Source of the DNA: Kitasatospora atroaurantiaca | GTDB taxonomy: Bacteria > Actinomycetota > Actinomycetes > Streptomycetales > Streptomycetaceae | Reading direction: 5' to 3' | DNA length: 64,000 nucleotides | Assembly (NCBI RefSeq): GCF_007828955.1 | Contig: NZ_VIVR01000001.1 | Span: forward strand, 5,456,001 to 5,520,000 | Part shown: in pieces, positions 15,782 to 24,833 of the stretch | Layout of the letters: each line of letters begins with the position of its first letter | Numbering within the stretch: the stretch's first letter is position 1 | Position numbers and translations under genes: made by a program | Notes under the pieces: generated by a model | The model's input: only the letters and a program-made list of their open reading frames with translations | Database searches by the model: none | What the model was told of the DNA's origin: nothing

Positions 15782-15821
15782 CGCCGAAGGGCCCCTCGCA
15801 GCAGCGAGGGGCCCTTCGGCG
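15782..15821 (+). terminator. hrdB terminator
   Basis: An 18-bp perfect inverted repeat (15782-15799 with 15804-15821; core GCCGAAGGGCCCCTCGC) closes an AGCA tetraloop 12 nt after the hrdB stop. This is a typical intrinsic terminator lacking a long U tract. Confidence 0.92.
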
Positions 15822-15988
15822 TTCCTCCGGATCCTCCGCATCCAGGAACATCCCGGAGATGGCAGGTCATTCGGCGGCCTCCCGGGTCCCTCGTCCGGGT
15901 GCTCCGGCAGGGAGTTGACGGCACTTTGGGTAATCGGTCGACTACGCTGTGGCGGTTGCCTGCTGCCGAACCACCTTGGAGACATCCG

Positions 15989-16855
15989 GTGCTGCCCATC
16001 CTGGACGCTCGCCCGGCCCCGCCGCACCGCAGGCGCCGCCGCCGGGCGATGGCCCTGGCGTTGCTGGCCACTCTGCCGGCCCCGCTGGTCGCGCTGAGTG
16101 CGGCCGCTCCCGCTCAGGCGCAGCGGCGCATCGTGGGCGGCCGCCCCGCCGGTACCGCCGATCATCCCTGGGTGGTGGCGCTGGCCAGCCGCCAGCAGTT
16201 CGGCAACGCCCGCTCGGGGCAGTTCTGCGGTGGTGCGCTGATCTCGCCGACCAAGGTGGTGACGGCGGCGCACTGCTTCTACGACGAGTCCCGCGGGCGG
16301 CGGGTGGACCGCCCCGGCCTGCGGGTGGTCGTCGGCCGTGACGACCTCACCGGCCATGCGGGCCGGGAGGTGGACGTCCGGGACATCTGGATCCACCCGG
16401 ACTACTCCTTCACCGCCAACATGCAGGATGTGGCGGTTCTCACGCTCGCCGAGCCGCAGGACGACACCCCCGTCATCGAGTTGGTGGGCCAGGGCGAGTC
16501 CGAGCCGTACGCGGCGGGCACCCGGGCGCAGGTCTACGGCTGGGGTGACACGCGGGGCGACGGCAGTTACTCCTCGACGCTGCGGGGCGTGGACGTGCCG
16601 GTCATCTCGGATGCGGTCTGTGCTCACGCGTATCCGGGCGGTGCCGACGGCGGGTTCGACGCCCGGGCGATGGTGTGCGCGGGTGAGGAGTCCGGCGGCA
16701 AGGACGCCTGCCAGGGCGACAGCGGCGGCCCGCTCGTGGTGGCCGGTCGGCTGGCCGGGCTGGTCTCCTGGGGTACGGGCTGCGCCGAGGCCGCCCACCC
16801 CGGCGTCTACACCCGGATCTCGGCGGTGTCCGACTCGGTGCGCTCCGTACTCTGA
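15989..16855 (+). CDS. Secreted trypsin-like serine protease (S1 family)
   Basis: A 288-residue secreted protease. The GTG at 15989 follows TTGGAGA by 7 nt. The N-terminus has a six-Arg run (14-19), then a hydrophobic segment MALALLATLPAPLVAL and APAQA, probably a Sec signal cleaved near residue 44. The mature zymogen would start QRR-IVGG, with activation cleavage after Arg47. The catalytic triad is His95 (TAAHC), Asp147 (DVAVL) and Ser245 (GDSGGP); Asp239 (KDACQGDSGG) sits six residues before Ser245, where trypsin has its specificity residue, so cleavage after Arg or Lys is expected. Cys80/Cys96 and Cys230 with further Cys fit the usual disulfides. It is monocistronic and probably extracellular. 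Confidence 0.93.
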   Translation: MLPILDARPAPPHRRRRRRAMALALLATLPAPLVALSAAAPAQAQRRIVGGRPAGTADHPWVVALASRQQFGNARSGQFCGGALISPTKVVTAAHCFYDESRGRRVDRPGLRVVVGRDDLTGHAGREVDVRDIWIHPDYSFTANMQDVAVLTLAEPQDDTPVIELVGQGESEPYAAGTRAQVYGWGDTRGDGSYSSTLRGVDVPVISDAVCAHAYPGGADGGFDARAMVCAGEESGGKDACQGDSGGPLVVAGRLAGLVSWGTGCAEAAHPGVYTRISAVSDSVRSVL

Positions 16856-16913
16856 CGGCTACTCTCCGACGTCCCGTCAGGTCTGAAGTGCCGAGACGGG
16901 GCAGGGAACGACA

Positions 16914-16953
16914 GAGCCGGGCGGCAGGCCCCGTGGGGTCTGCCGCCCGGCTC
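16914..16953. terminator. Bidirectional terminator
   Basis: Arms 16914-16932 and 16935-16953, 19 bp with one G-U pair and a 2-nt gap (core GAGCCGGGCGGCAGG), lie between the convergent protease gene and the DUF7455 gene. Confidence 0.85.
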
Positions 16954-16994
16954 GACGGCCTAGCTCGACACAGCTCGCCGGATGAGCGTCGAGA

Positions 16995-17225
16995 TCAGCG
17001 TTCGTCGTCGGTGGCCGTCGCGTTGGTCGTGGTGAGACGGCCGCTCTCGTCCTGTATCTCGACGGCGATCTTCTTGAGCTCCGGCTCGAACTTCCGCCCG
17101 TGGTGGGCGCAGAACAGCAGCTCTCCGCCGCTTGCGAGTACGACGCGCAGGTAGGCCTGGGCGCCGCAGCGGTCGCAGCGGTCAGCCGCGGTGAGCGGGC
17201 TCGCAGGTGTCAGAACAGTAGTCAC
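16995..17225 (-). CDS. DUF7455 family small zinc-binding protein
   Basis: A 76-residue protein starting at the ATG at 17225. It contains CDRCGAQA (Cys17 and Cys20) and LLFCAHHGRKF (Cys and two His), giving a likely CxxC/CxxH zinc ribbon. The C-terminus is polar and Thr-rich. It belongs to the actinobacterial DUF7455 family usually found next to parE in Streptomyces, as here. Function is unknown; a nucleic-acid-binding or structural role is possible. It is divergent from parE with a long spacer. Confidence 0.88.
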   Translation of the reverse strand: MTTVLTPASPLTAADRCDRCGAQAYLRVVLASGGELLFCAHHGRKFEPELKKIAVEIQDESGRLTTTNATATDDER

Positions 17226-17729
17226 GTCGCCTCTTCTCTAGCTCGACGAGCTGTCGTACCAGGGTCAACATCCAACCAGGCCGAAAACGTTCCCGCTCGT
17301 GGCTTTTCTTCTCTGAGGATTCTGCTGTGGTGTTGCTGAGGACGTGCCCAGGGCGTCGGCGGTTCATGCGTACCGATTCCCAGGATCCGTCCGGCGGGCT
17401 CGAACGACCGATCGAAGCGATGTCCGAGGTCCGCGTAGCATAATCCTCTGCTGGGTTGGAGCATAAGCCCCGTCCCTGACACCGGTAGCCTGCATCACAG
17501 CAGTTCCGCCGCCTGCACCGCTCGCTACGGTCCGCCAGGACCCATGGTTGAAGGTGGAGATGGCGCTCCCGGGCCTCCGGCTCCGGTGAAGGTCTTGTTC
17601 GCGCAGCGCGTACAAGCCGAACGGGCCGAACCGCCTGTGTCTCAGGCATTGGGAACACTGTTGGGGGTCGGCCGGACAGGCCGAGTCGGAAGTCAGACGA
17701 GTCAGAACGTCATTGAGGGAGTGCACCGC
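17226..17729. other. Divergent spacer between the DUF7455 gene and parE (504 bp)
   Basis: No convincing gene. The sequence is notably richer in A and T than its neighbours, with promoter-like GTAGCATAATCC at about 17436 and several T/C runs. It should contain both divergent promoters and perhaps a long parE leader. No clear terminator or riboswitch fold was seen. Confidence 0.5.
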
Positions 17730-19841
17730 GTGAGTGCCGATACGACCGTGCCGTCCGCATTGCTGGCCGGAGACGACGGTTCCAACTACACCGCTCGGCA
17801 TCTGCTCGTCCTGGAGGGCCTGGAGGCCGTCCGTAAGCGCCCCGGCATGTACATCGGCTCGACCGACAGCCGCGGCCTGATGCACTGCCTGTGGGAGATC
17901 ATCGACAACTCGGTGGACGAGGCCCTGGGTGGCCACTGCGACCGCATCGAGGTCGTCCTGCACGACGACTCCTCGGTGGAGGTCCGGGACAACGGCCGCG
18001 GCATCCCGGTCGACGTCGAGCCGAAGACCGGACTCTCCGGCGTCGAGGTCGTGATGACCAAGCTGCACGCCGGCGGCAAGTTCGGCGGCGGCTCGTACGC
18101 GGCCTCCGGCGGTCTGCACGGCGTCGGTGCCTCCGTGGTCAACGCGCTCTCCGCCCGCCTGGACGTCGAGGTGGACCGTAGCGGCCACACCCATGCCATC
18201 AGCTTCCGCCGCGGCACCCCCGGCATCTTCACCGAGCTCAGCCCGGACGCCCCCTTCGAGCCGGCCAACGGGCTCACCAGGAAGGGCAAGGCCTCTCGGG
18301 GCAGGACCGGCACCCGGATCCGCTACTGGGCCGACCGGCAGATCTTCCTCAAGGAGGCCAAGCTCTCCCTGGAGAACCTGCACAACCGCGCCCGCCAGAC
18401 CGCCTTCCTCGTCCCCGGCCTCACCATCATCGTCCGTGACGAGCGACTGACGGAGAGCGACAAGGTCGAGACCGAGACCTTCCGCTTCGACGGCGGCATC
18501 GGCGAGTTCTGCGAGTTCCTGGCCCCCGACAAGCCGGTCTGCGACGTGCTGCGGCTGCGCGGCGAGGGCAGCTTCAAGGAGACCGTCCCCGTTCTGGACG
18601 AGCTCGGCCACATGACCCCCACCGAGGTCACCCGCGAGCTCGGCGTCGACATCGCGCTGCGCTGGGGCGCCGGCTACGACACCACCCTGCGCTCCTTCGT
18701 GAACATCATCGCCACCCCCAAGGGCGGAACCCACGTCACCGGCTTCGAGCGCTCGCTCGCCAAGACGGTCAACGAGGCGCTGCGCGCGACCAAGGTGCTG
18801 CGCGTCGCCGAGGACGACATCACCAAGGACGACGCCACCGAGGGCCTCACCGCCGTGGTCACCGTCCGCCTCGCCGAGCCGCAGTTCGAGGGCCAGACCA
18901 AGGAGGTGCTCGGCACCTCGGCCGCCAACCGGATCGTCGCGGCGGTCGTCGCCAAGGAGCTCAAGCACTTCCTCACCTCCGCCAAGAAGGACGAGAAGCT
19001 CCAGGCCCGCGCCGTCCTGGAGAAGGTCGCCGCCGCCGCCCGTACCCGGGTCGCCGCTCGCCAGCACAAGGAGGCCCAGCGCCGGAAGACCGCGCTGGAG
19101 ACCTCCTCGCTGCCCGCCAAGCTGGCCGACTGCCGCAGCGACGACGTCGAGCGCAGCGAACTCTTCATCGTAGAGGGCGACTCCGCGCTCGGTACCGCCA
19201 AGCTGGCCCGCAACTCCGAGTTCCAGGCGCTGCTGCCGATCCGCGGCAAGATCCTGAACGTGCAGAAGGCGTCCGTCGCCGACATGCTCAAGAACGCCGA
19301 GTGCGCCTCGATCATCCAGGTGATAGGGGCGGGTTCGGGCCGTACCTTCGACATCGACCAGGCCCGCTACGGCCGGGTCATCTTCATGGCCGACGCCGAT
19401 GTCGACGGCTCGCACATCCGCTGTCTGCTGCTGACGCTGTTTCAGCGCTACATGCGGCCGATGGTCGAGCAGGGCCGGGTGTTCGCGGCCGTCCCGCCGC
19501 TGCACCGGATCGAGCTCACCAACCCCAAGCGCGGCCAGGAGAAGTACCACTACACCTACTCCGACGCCGAGCTGCGCAGCACGCTGCTGGAGTTCCAGCG
19601 CAAGGGCCAGCGGTGGAAGGAGCCGGTCCAGCGCTACAAGGGCCTCGGTGAGATGGATGCCGACCAGCTGGCCGAGACCACGATGGATCCGCGCCACCGC
19701 ACCCTGCGCCGGATCAACCTCGGCGACCTGGAGCAGGCCGAGAAGGTCTTCGACCTGCTGATGGGCAACGACGTGGCGCCCCGCAAGGAGTTCATCGTCG
19801 ACTCCGCGGCCACCCTGGACCGCTCGCGCATCGACGCCTAG
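17730..19841 (+). CDS. parE: DNA topoisomerase IV subunit B
   Basis: A 703-residue type IIA topoisomerase ATPase subunit, working with ParC (31789-34239) to decatenate replicated chromosomes. The GTG at 17730 follows GAGGGAG by about 8 nt and gives VSADTTVPSALLAGDDGSN; GTG 17721 is in frame but lies inside the ribosome site. The GHKL ATPase has EIIDNSVDEA, DNGRGIPV and GGLHGVGASVVNALS. The TOPRIM domain has EGDSALG and DADVDGSHIR (metal-binding DxD). The C-terminus ends with YKGLGEMDADQL. It is assigned to ParE rather than GyrB by its position near parC and by similarity to streptomycete ParE as remembered. Confidence 0.94.
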   Translation: MSADTTVPSALLAGDDGSNYTARHLLVLEGLEAVRKRPGMYIGSTDSRGLMHCLWEIIDNSVDEALGGHCDRIEVVLHDDSSVEVRDNGRGIPVDVEPKTGLSGVEVVMTKLHAGGKFGGGSYAASGGLHGVGASVVNALSARLDVEVDRSGHTHAISFRRGTPGIFTELSPDAPFEPANGLTRKGKASRGRTGTRIRYWADRQIFLKEAKLSLENLHNRARQTAFLVPGLTIIVRDERLTESDKVETETFRFDGGIGEFCEFLAPDKPVCDVLRLRGEGSFKETVPVLDELGHMTPTEVTRELGVDIALRWGAGYDTTLRSFVNIIATPKGGTHVTGFERSLAKTVNEALRATKVLRVAEDDITKDDATEGLTAVVTVRLAEPQFEGQTKEVLGTSAANRIVAAVVAKELKHFLTSAKKDEKLQARAVLEKVAAAARTRVAARQHKEAQRRKTALETSSLPAKLADCRSDDVERSELFIVEGDSALGTAKLARNSEFQALLPIRGKILNVQKASVADMLKNAECASIIQVIGAGSGRTFDIDQARYGRVIFMADADVDGSHIRCLLLTLFQRYMRPMVEQGRVFAAVPPLHRIELTNPKRGQEKYHYTYSDAELRSTLLEFQRKGQRWKEPVQRYKGLGEMDADQLAETTMDPRHRTLRRINLGDLEQAEKVFDLLMGNDVAPRKEFIVDSAATLDRSRIDA

Positions 19842-19863
19842 CACCGCTCGGCACCGGATCGCG

Positions 19864-19901
19864 GCGAGGGGCTCTCCACCCACAGGTGGAGAGCCCCTCG
19901 C
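19864..19901 (+). terminator. parE terminator
   Basis: A perfect 17-bp inverted repeat (19864-19880 with 19885-19901; core GCGAGGGGCTCTCCACC) with a CACA loop lies 23 nt after the parE stop. Confidence 0.9.
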
Positions 19902-19995
19902 GCTCGAGGTCAACCCCGGCTCCGATCACGGCGAGGCCGCCGATCCGTAGCGTCGGAGAGGTCAAGAACCCCTCCTGCCAAGACGGAGCGAACCG

Positions 19996-20481
19996 ATGAC
20001 CGGCCTCGTCAACCTCCTCGTGCTGCTCTCGGTGATCGTGATCGTGGTGCGTCGTCAGCTCAAGCCGCGGCGGCTCGACACCGAACGCCGCTTCTGGCTG
20101 ATCCCGCTGGTCCTGGCCGTCCTGGCGCTTCGCGACCCGCATCTCGTCGACACCGCCCACCGGACGGTGTCGATCGCCCTGTTGTCCGCCTCCCTGCTCG
20201 TCACGCTCGCGATGGGCGCGGTCTGGGGCTGGACCGGCAAGGTCTGGCGCAAGCCCGACGGCACGGTCTGGACCAAGGGCACCAAGGCCACCATCGCCGC
20301 CTGGAGCGGGATGATCGCCGTCAGGCTCGGCCTCTACGGCCTCGGCGCGGCACTCCACCTGCGCCAGAGCACCAGCGTGCTGCTGCTCTCCCTGGGCGCG
20401 TTGCTGCTGGTCCGGGGCCTCGTGGTGAACTGGAGGGCCCGGAACCTGGAGACCTCGCCCGCCGCCCCCGTCGCGGGCTGA
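19996..20481 (+). CDS. CcdC/DUF1453-like four-TM membrane protein
   Basis: A 161-residue membrane protein starting at the ATG at 19996. Hydrophobic segments lie at about 4-20, 35-47, 59-79 and 120-140, with an intervening WGWTGKVWRKPDGTVWTKG loop in which Trp and Lys are prominent. This pattern matches the DUF1453/CcdC group, whose function is not established. It lies 26 nt upstream of a two-component sensor kinase and probably forms an operon with it, so it may help the kinase sense or respond to a membrane signal. Confidence 0.75.
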   Translation: MTGLVNLLVLLSVIVIVVRRQLKPRRLDTERRFWLIPLVLAVLALRDPHLVDTAHRTVSIALLSASLLVTLAMGAVWGWTGKVWRKPDGTVWTKGTKATIAAWSGMIAVRLGLYGLGAALHLRQSTSVLLLSLGALLLVRGLVVNWRARNLETSPAAPVAG

Positions 20482-20507
20482 CACCTCCCACCATGGAAGG
20501 ACCGCAC

Positions 20508-21668
20508 GTGCGGCTGGAGACCTTGACCCGCTGGCCCTCCCGGGTGGACCCGCCACGCGAGCGGACCAGCCGTCCCCGGCAGGTGCTCACCGTGCTGGGC
20601 CGGCTGCTCGTCATCGGTGTCATCGTCTCGGGCACTTATGCCGGCGGCCGCTTCACCGGGTGGTCCGCGTTCGTCGTGGGGCTGCGCCTCCTGGTCACCG
20701 GCTGTCTGTTCTACGGCCTGCACCGCACCACGGAGGAGAACCGGATCAGGCCGGCCCTCGCTGTGGTGGCCGGGCTGCTGGTCACCGCGATGCTGGCCCG
20801 CCACGGCCAGGCCACGCTGCTGGCCAACGCCACCTGGTGCGGCCTTGCCGTGATCTCCCTGCTGCGGCTTCCGTTGGCCGCCGCCCTGCCGGCCTGTGCG
20901 GCTGCCCTCGGCTCGTACGCGGCAGCCAGTGGTGACAGCTTCCTGGCCGTGGTGGCCACCGTCTGCGGCCTTCTGCTCCTCGGGTACCTGCTGCGCCTGG
21001 ACGTCGAGGCCCGCTCCACCGCGGCCCGGCTGCTGGAGCAGGAACGGGCCGCCAGGGCCGCCGAGGCGGAGTCCGCCGCGCTGGCCGAACGGGCCAGGAT
21101 CGCCCGGGAGATCCACGACGTCCTCGCCCACAGCCTTTCCGCGCAGCTCGTCCATCTGGAGGCGGCGCGGTTGATGCTGGACGGCGGGGCCGACCGGGAG
21201 CAGGTACGGGAACGGGTGGTGGCCGCGCGGCGGATGGCGCAGGACGGGCTGGCCGAGACCCGCCAGGCGCTTTCGGCGCTGCGGGGCGAGTTCACGCCGG
21301 TGGGCGAGTTCCTGGCCGAGCTGACACAGCGCGAGGAAGCCGCGTTCGTGGTCGAGGGAACGGCCAGGCCGCTCAACGCCGAGGCCGGGCTCGCCGTCCG
21401 CCGGACCGCGCAGGAGTCGCTCACCAATGTCCGCAAGCACGCTCCGGGCGGGCGGGTGACGCTGCGGCTGGCGTATCTGGAGGGCACGGTCGAGCTGGAG
21501 GTCCGCAACTCCGGGGCCCCGCGTGGCGAGGCGCCCGGCGAGTTGGCGGACAGTGGCAGCGGGTACGGTCTGCTGGGGATGCGCGAACGCGCGGAACTGC
21601 TCGGCGGCGAGCTGCTGGCGGGCCCGGACGAGGGAGGGTGGCGCGTGCTGCTGCGGGTGCCGCGATGA
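20508..21668 (+). CDS. Sensor histidine kinase, NarL/LuxR-partner type (HisKA_3)
   Basis: A 386-residue membrane kinase. The GTG at 20508 is favoured over the ATG at 20493 because GGAAGGA lies 6-7 nt upstream of it. About five or six hydrophobic segments fill residues 25-165. The phosphoacceptor box is AREIHDVLAHSLSAQLVHLE (His in REIHD); the HATPase part has RRTAQESLTNVRKHA (N box) and GSGYGLLGMRERAELLGG (G box). It should autophosphorylate and pass phosphate to the regulator encoded next, which overlaps it by 4 nt (ATGA). The signal is unknown; no extracytoplasmic domain of note is present, so membrane-derived cues are likely. Confidence 0.92.
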   Translation: MRLETLTRWPSRVDPPRERTSRPRQVLTVLGRLLVIGVIVSGTYAGGRFTGWSAFVVGLRLLVTGCLFYGLHRTTEENRIRPALAVVAGLLVTAMLARHGQATLLANATWCGLAVISLLRLPLAAALPACAAALGSYAAASGDSFLAVVATVCGLLLLGYLLRLDVEARSTAARLLEQERAARAAEAESAALAERARIAREIHDVLAHSLSAQLVHLEAARLMLDGGADREQVRERVVAARRMAQDGLAETRQALSALRGEFTPVGEFLAELTQREEAAFVVEGTARPLNAEAGLAVRRTAQESLTNVRKHAPGGRVTLRLAYLEGTVELEVRNSGAPRGEAPGELADSGSGYGLLGMRERAELLGGELLAGPDEGGWRVLLRVPR

Positions 21669-22321
21669 CCGGTCGGCCGACGAGGGTCCTGGTGGCCGAC
21701 GACCAGACGGTGGTGCGCGAGGGGATCGTGATGCTGCTGGGGCTGCTGCCCGACATCGAGGTGGTCGGCGCTGCGGCCGACGGCGAGGAGGCCGTCCGGC
21801 TGGTCGAGCGGTACGCGCCGGACGTCGTCCTGATGGACCTTCGGATGCCGCGCTGCGACGGTGTCGAGGCCACCCGGCGGATCCGGAGCTCGCACCCCGC
21901 CACCGAGGTGGTGGTGCTCACCACCTACGCCGACGACGACTCGCTCTTCCCCGCCCTGGAGGCCGGCGCGCGCGGCTACCTCACCAAGGACGCGGGCGGT
22001 GAGGAGATCGCCCGGGCCATCGCAGACGTCCGCTCGGGTGCGGCCGGTCTCTCTCCGCAGGTCCAACGGCGCTTGCTGGAACGGCTGTCGGCCACCCCGG
22101 CCCGCCCGCAGCAACTGCCCGACGGGCTCACCGCACGCGAGGCGGAGGTACTGGCCCTGATCGCCGACGGCCTGTCGAACGCCGAGATCGCCGAGCAGCT
22201 CTTCGTCAGCCCGGCCACCGTGAAGACCCACATCAACAACCTCTTCGCCAAGACCGCCGTCCGCGACCGCGCACAGGCCGTGGCGTACGCGTTCCGGCAC
22301 GGAATCAGGCGCAGTTCGTGA
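21665..22321 (+). CDS. Response regulator, NarL/LuxR family
   Basis: A 218-residue two-component regulator, starting in the ATGA overlap with its kinase. The receiver domain has DD at 12-13, the phosphoacceptor Asp58 (VVLMDLRMP) and Lys near AYLTKDA. A linker rich in Pro and Gln leads to a LuxR-type helix-turn-helix (LTAREAEVLALIADGLSNAE through VSPATVKTHINNLFAK). Target genes are unknown; the neighbouring DUF485/symporter pair downstream could be one, but no operator was identified. Confidence 0.93.
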   Translation: MTGRPTRVLVADDQTVVREGIVMLLGLLPDIEVVGAAADGEEAVRLVERYAPDVVLMDLRMPRCDGVEATRRIRSSHPATEVVVLTTYADDDSLFPALEAGARGYLTKDAGGEEIARAIADVRSGAAGLSPQVQRRLLERLSATPARPQQLPDGLTAREAEVLALIADGLSNAEIAEQLFVSPATVKTHINNLFAKTAVRDRAQAVAYAFRHGIRRSS

Positions 22322-22486
22322 TCTGACCGGCCCTCACCTGATTGAGTGAACGCTTCTGCAACCGCCCGCAAGGATGTACGCAGCAGCCCATTCTGGAGCG
22401 GTCAGCGTGCGACCGGAACCGAACCCTCCGGCCGCCGACACCGACGCCCGCCGCCACCCGTAGGGCGTCCCGCTCCGGGAGCAGCA

Positions 22487-22978
22487 TTGGCACAGCAGGA
22501 GAGGTTCGACTGGTGGGCCGCACAGCCCACGCGGCGTACGGCGGCCCGCCAGACCGCCAAGGTCCGCCCGGTGGCCGAGGCGTGTCCCGAGGCCGAGGTG
22601 CGCCCGGTGGCCGTGGCACATCCCGCCGGTGCGACGCATCCGGTGGAGGCGCCCGGCCCGGTGGACGCCGCCCAGGTGTACCGGTCGGTGCAGGGCAGTG
22701 AGGCGTTCCGGGAGATCCGGCGCGGCTACCGCGGCTTCGTCTTCCCCGCCACCGCCGTCTTCCTCGGCTGGTACCTGCTCTACCTCGGCGCGCAGGCCGC
22801 CGCCCCCGCCCTGATGCGCCGCCCGGTGGCCGGGCCGCTCAACCTCGCCTGGCTGCTCGCACTGGGGCAGTTCGCGTCGACGTTCCTGCTGACCTGGCTG
22901 TACGCCCGCAACGCCCGGACCAAGCGCGACCGCGCCGCACTGGACCTGCGCTGGGACACCCAGGACCAGCTGCGATGA
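22487..22978 (+). CDS. DUF485 family membrane protein, symporter partner
   Basis: A small membrane protein of about 163 residues. A TTG at 22487 is proposed because GGGAGC lies just upstream; the longer reading frame from 22346 starts with an Arg/Pro-rich stretch of doubtful coding value. The C-terminal half has FREIRRGYRGFVFPATAVFLGWYLLYLG and LAWLLALGQFASTFLLTWLYARNARTKRD, the DUF485 pattern of two membrane helices with flanking charged residues. DUF485 genes typically sit directly before ActP-like symporters; here they overlap by 4 nt (ATGA). The N-terminal segment (HPVEAP and similar) looks disordered. Confidence 0.8.
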   Translation: MAQQERFDWWAAQPTRRTAARQTAKVRPVAEACPEAEVRPVAVAHPAGATHPVEAPGPVDAAQVYRSVQGSEAFREIRRGYRGFVFPATAVFLGWYLLYLGAQAAAPALMRRPVAGPLNLAWLLALGQFASTFLLTWLYARNARTKRDRAALDLRWDTQDQLR

Positions 22979-24810
22979 CCCCGAGCCCGCGCCCGGCGCC
23001 GTACCTGGCTCCGCACCTGCCCTCCCCGCACCCGGTGGTCACGCCGCGACCGGCTCCGGCACCGGCCGAGCAGATCGCCCCGCTCACGACCGGGCAGCAC
23101 CACGGCCTCGCCGTCGCCCTCTTCGCGGTGGTCGTCCTGGTCACCCTCGCCATCACCTTCTGGGTCGGCCGGCGCGGCCAGGCCGCCGAGGAGTTCTATG
23201 CGGGCGGGCGTGGCTTCAGCCCCCTGCAGAACGGTTTCGCCTTGTCCGGCGACTACCTCTCCGCCGCCTCCTTCCTCGGCGTCACGGGCCTGATCGCGCT
23301 CTACGGCTACGACGGCGTGCTGTACAGCATCGGCTTCCTGGTCGCCTGGCTGGTGGTGCTGATGCTGGTCGCCGAGCTGGTCCGCAACTCCGGGCGCTAC
23401 ACCCTCGCCGACGTGCTCGCGGTACGGCTGCGCCAACGCCCGGTCCGGGCCGCCACCGGCAGCGCCAGCGTCGTCGTCAGCCTGCTCTACCTGATCGCCC
23501 AGATGGTCGGGGCGGGCAGTCTGGTCGCGCTGCTGCTCGGCACCACCAGTGGCCAGGCGAAGAGCTGGACCATCGTCGGCGTCGGCACCCTGATGATCAT
23601 TTACGTGACGATCGGCGGAATGAAGGCCACCACCTGGATCCAGATCGTCAAGGCCTTCCTGCTGGTGGCCGGTGCGGTGCTGCTCACCGTGCTGGTGCTG
23701 GCCCGCTTCCACGGCGACCTCGCCCAGCTGATGCGCGCCGCCGCGCACGGCAGCGGCGGCGCCGGGCAGGCGTACCTGCAGCCGGGCCTCAAGTACGGTG
23801 CGAGCACCACCAGCAGGCTCGACTTCTTCAGCCTCGGGCTCGCCCTGGTACTCGGCACGGCCGGGCTGCCGCACATCCTCTCCCGCTTCTACACCGTGCC
23901 CACGGCGCGGGCCGCGCGCCGCTCCACGATGTGGGCGATCGGGCTGATCGGCGGCTTCTACCTGATGGCGATCGTCCTCGGCCTCGGCGCCGCCGCGCTG
24001 GTCGGCGCCAAGGCCGTCCGGGCCGCCAACCCCGCAGGGAACACTGCCGTACCGCTGCTCGCGCTCGATCTGGGCGGCGGGGCCGGCAGTACCGGGGGAG
24101 TGGTGCTGTTCGCGGTGATCTCGGCGATCGCCTTCGCCACCATCCTGGCCGTGGTCGCCGGGCTCACCCTCGCCTCCTCGGCCGCCTTCGCGCACGACCT
24201 CTATGCGGGGGCCTGGCGTGGGTTGCCCGCCCTGAGCCGAAGGACGCGCCGACGCCGAAAGCGAGGAGCGACAAGCGACGAAGGAGCGCAGGAGCCAGGA
24301 GCGTCGGCGTCGGGTCGGAGCGCCTGGAGGCGAACGGGCGAAGACGGCGTGCGCGAGGTGACGGAGGGGCAGGAGGTGGGGGCGGCCAGGATCGCCGCTG
24401 TGGCGATCGGGGCACTGGCCATCGTGTTGAGCCTGTTCGCGCAGAAGCTCAATGTGGCCTTCCTGGTCGGCCTGGCCTTCGCCGTCGCCGCCTCGGCCAA
24501 CCTGCCGACCCTGCTCTACAGCCTGTTCTGGCGTCGCTTCACCACCAGGGGCGCGATCTGGTCGGTGTACGGGGGGCTGGTGCCGGCCGTCGTCCTGGTG
24601 GCGTTCTCCCCGGTGGTCTCCGGCAGCCCGTCGGCCCTCTTCCCGGGCGTCGACTTCCACTGGTTCCCGTTGGAGAACCCGGGTCTGGTCTCCATCCCGC
24701 TCGGCTTCCTGGCCGGCTGGATCTGCACCCTGATCTCGCGCGAGGCCGCCGACCCGGACAGGTACGCCGAGCTGGAGGTCCGTTCGCTGACGGGTGCCGG
24801 CGCCGTCTGA
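22975..24810 (+). CDS. Sodium/solute symporter, cation acetate (ActP-like) type
   Basis: A 611-residue SSSF-family symporter, co-translated with the DUF485 gene. After an unusual Pro-rich 30-residue lead, the first helix is LAVALFAVVVLVTLAITFWVG. Family signatures include GGRGFSPLQNGFALSGDYLSAASFLGVTGLIALYGYDG and GTAGLPHILSRFYTVPTARAARRS. Between helices, residues about 415-465 hold an Arg/Ser/Glu-rich insert not expected in ActP (see 24249-24313). It should take up acetate or another short monocarboxylate with Na+, but substrate is inferred from the family only. Confidence 0.9.
   Translation: MTPSPRPAPYLAPHLPSPHPVVTPRPAPAPAEQIAPLTTGQHHGLAVALFAVVVLVTLAITFWVGRRGQAAEEFYAGGRGFSPLQNGFALSGDYLSAASFLGVTGLIALYGYDGVLYSIGFLVAWLVVLMLVAELVRNSGRYTLADVLAVRLRQRPVRAATGSASVVVSLLYLIAQMVGAGSLVALLLGTTSGQAKSWTIVGVGTLMIIYVTIGGMKATTWIQIVKAFLLVAGAVLLTVLVLARFHGDLAQLMRAAAHGSGGAGQAYLQPGLKYGASTTSRLDFFSLGLALVLGTAGLPHILSRFYTVPTARAARRSTMWAIGLIGGFYLMAIVLGLGAAALVGAKAVRAANPAGNTAVPLLALDLGGGAGSTGGVVLFAVISAIAFATILAVVAGLTLASSAAFAHDLYAGAWRGLPALSRRTRRRRKRGATSDEGAQEPGASASGRSAWRRTGEDGVREVTEGQEVGAARIAAVAIGALAIVLSLFAQKLNVAFLVGLAFAVAASANLPTLLYSLFWRRFTTRGAIWSVYGGLVPAVVLVAFSPVVSGSPSALFPGVDFHWFPLENPGLVSIPLGFLAGWICTLISREAADPDRYAELEVRSLTGAGAV
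24249..24313. repeat. Inverted repeat inside the symporter insert
   Basis: CCGACGCCGA (24249-24258) and TCGGCGTCGG (24304-24313) are perfect 10-bp arms around 45 bp that are almost free of T on the plus strand (AAGCGAGGAGCGACAAGCGA and similar). It lies within a reading frame that stays open. The base composition and repeat suggest an inserted element. Confidence 0.65.
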
Positions 24811-24825
24811 GGCAGCGCCGGCACC
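24793..24825. terminator. Bidirectional hairpin over the symporter stop
   Basis: GGTGCCGGCGC (24793-24803) pairs with GCGCCGGCACC (24815-24825), 11 bp with an 11-nt loop that contains the symporter TGA. It can end both convergent transcripts. Confidence 0.8.
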
Positions 24826-24833
24826 GGCGCGGG

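Noticed and set aside
17364..19913. Long antisense ORF of 849 residues opposite parE, and similar long antisense frames opposite hrdB, the GNAT gene and others
   Set aside because: They are high-GC shadows of the real genes, lack ribosome sites, and their products are Arg/Gly/Leu-rich without domains.
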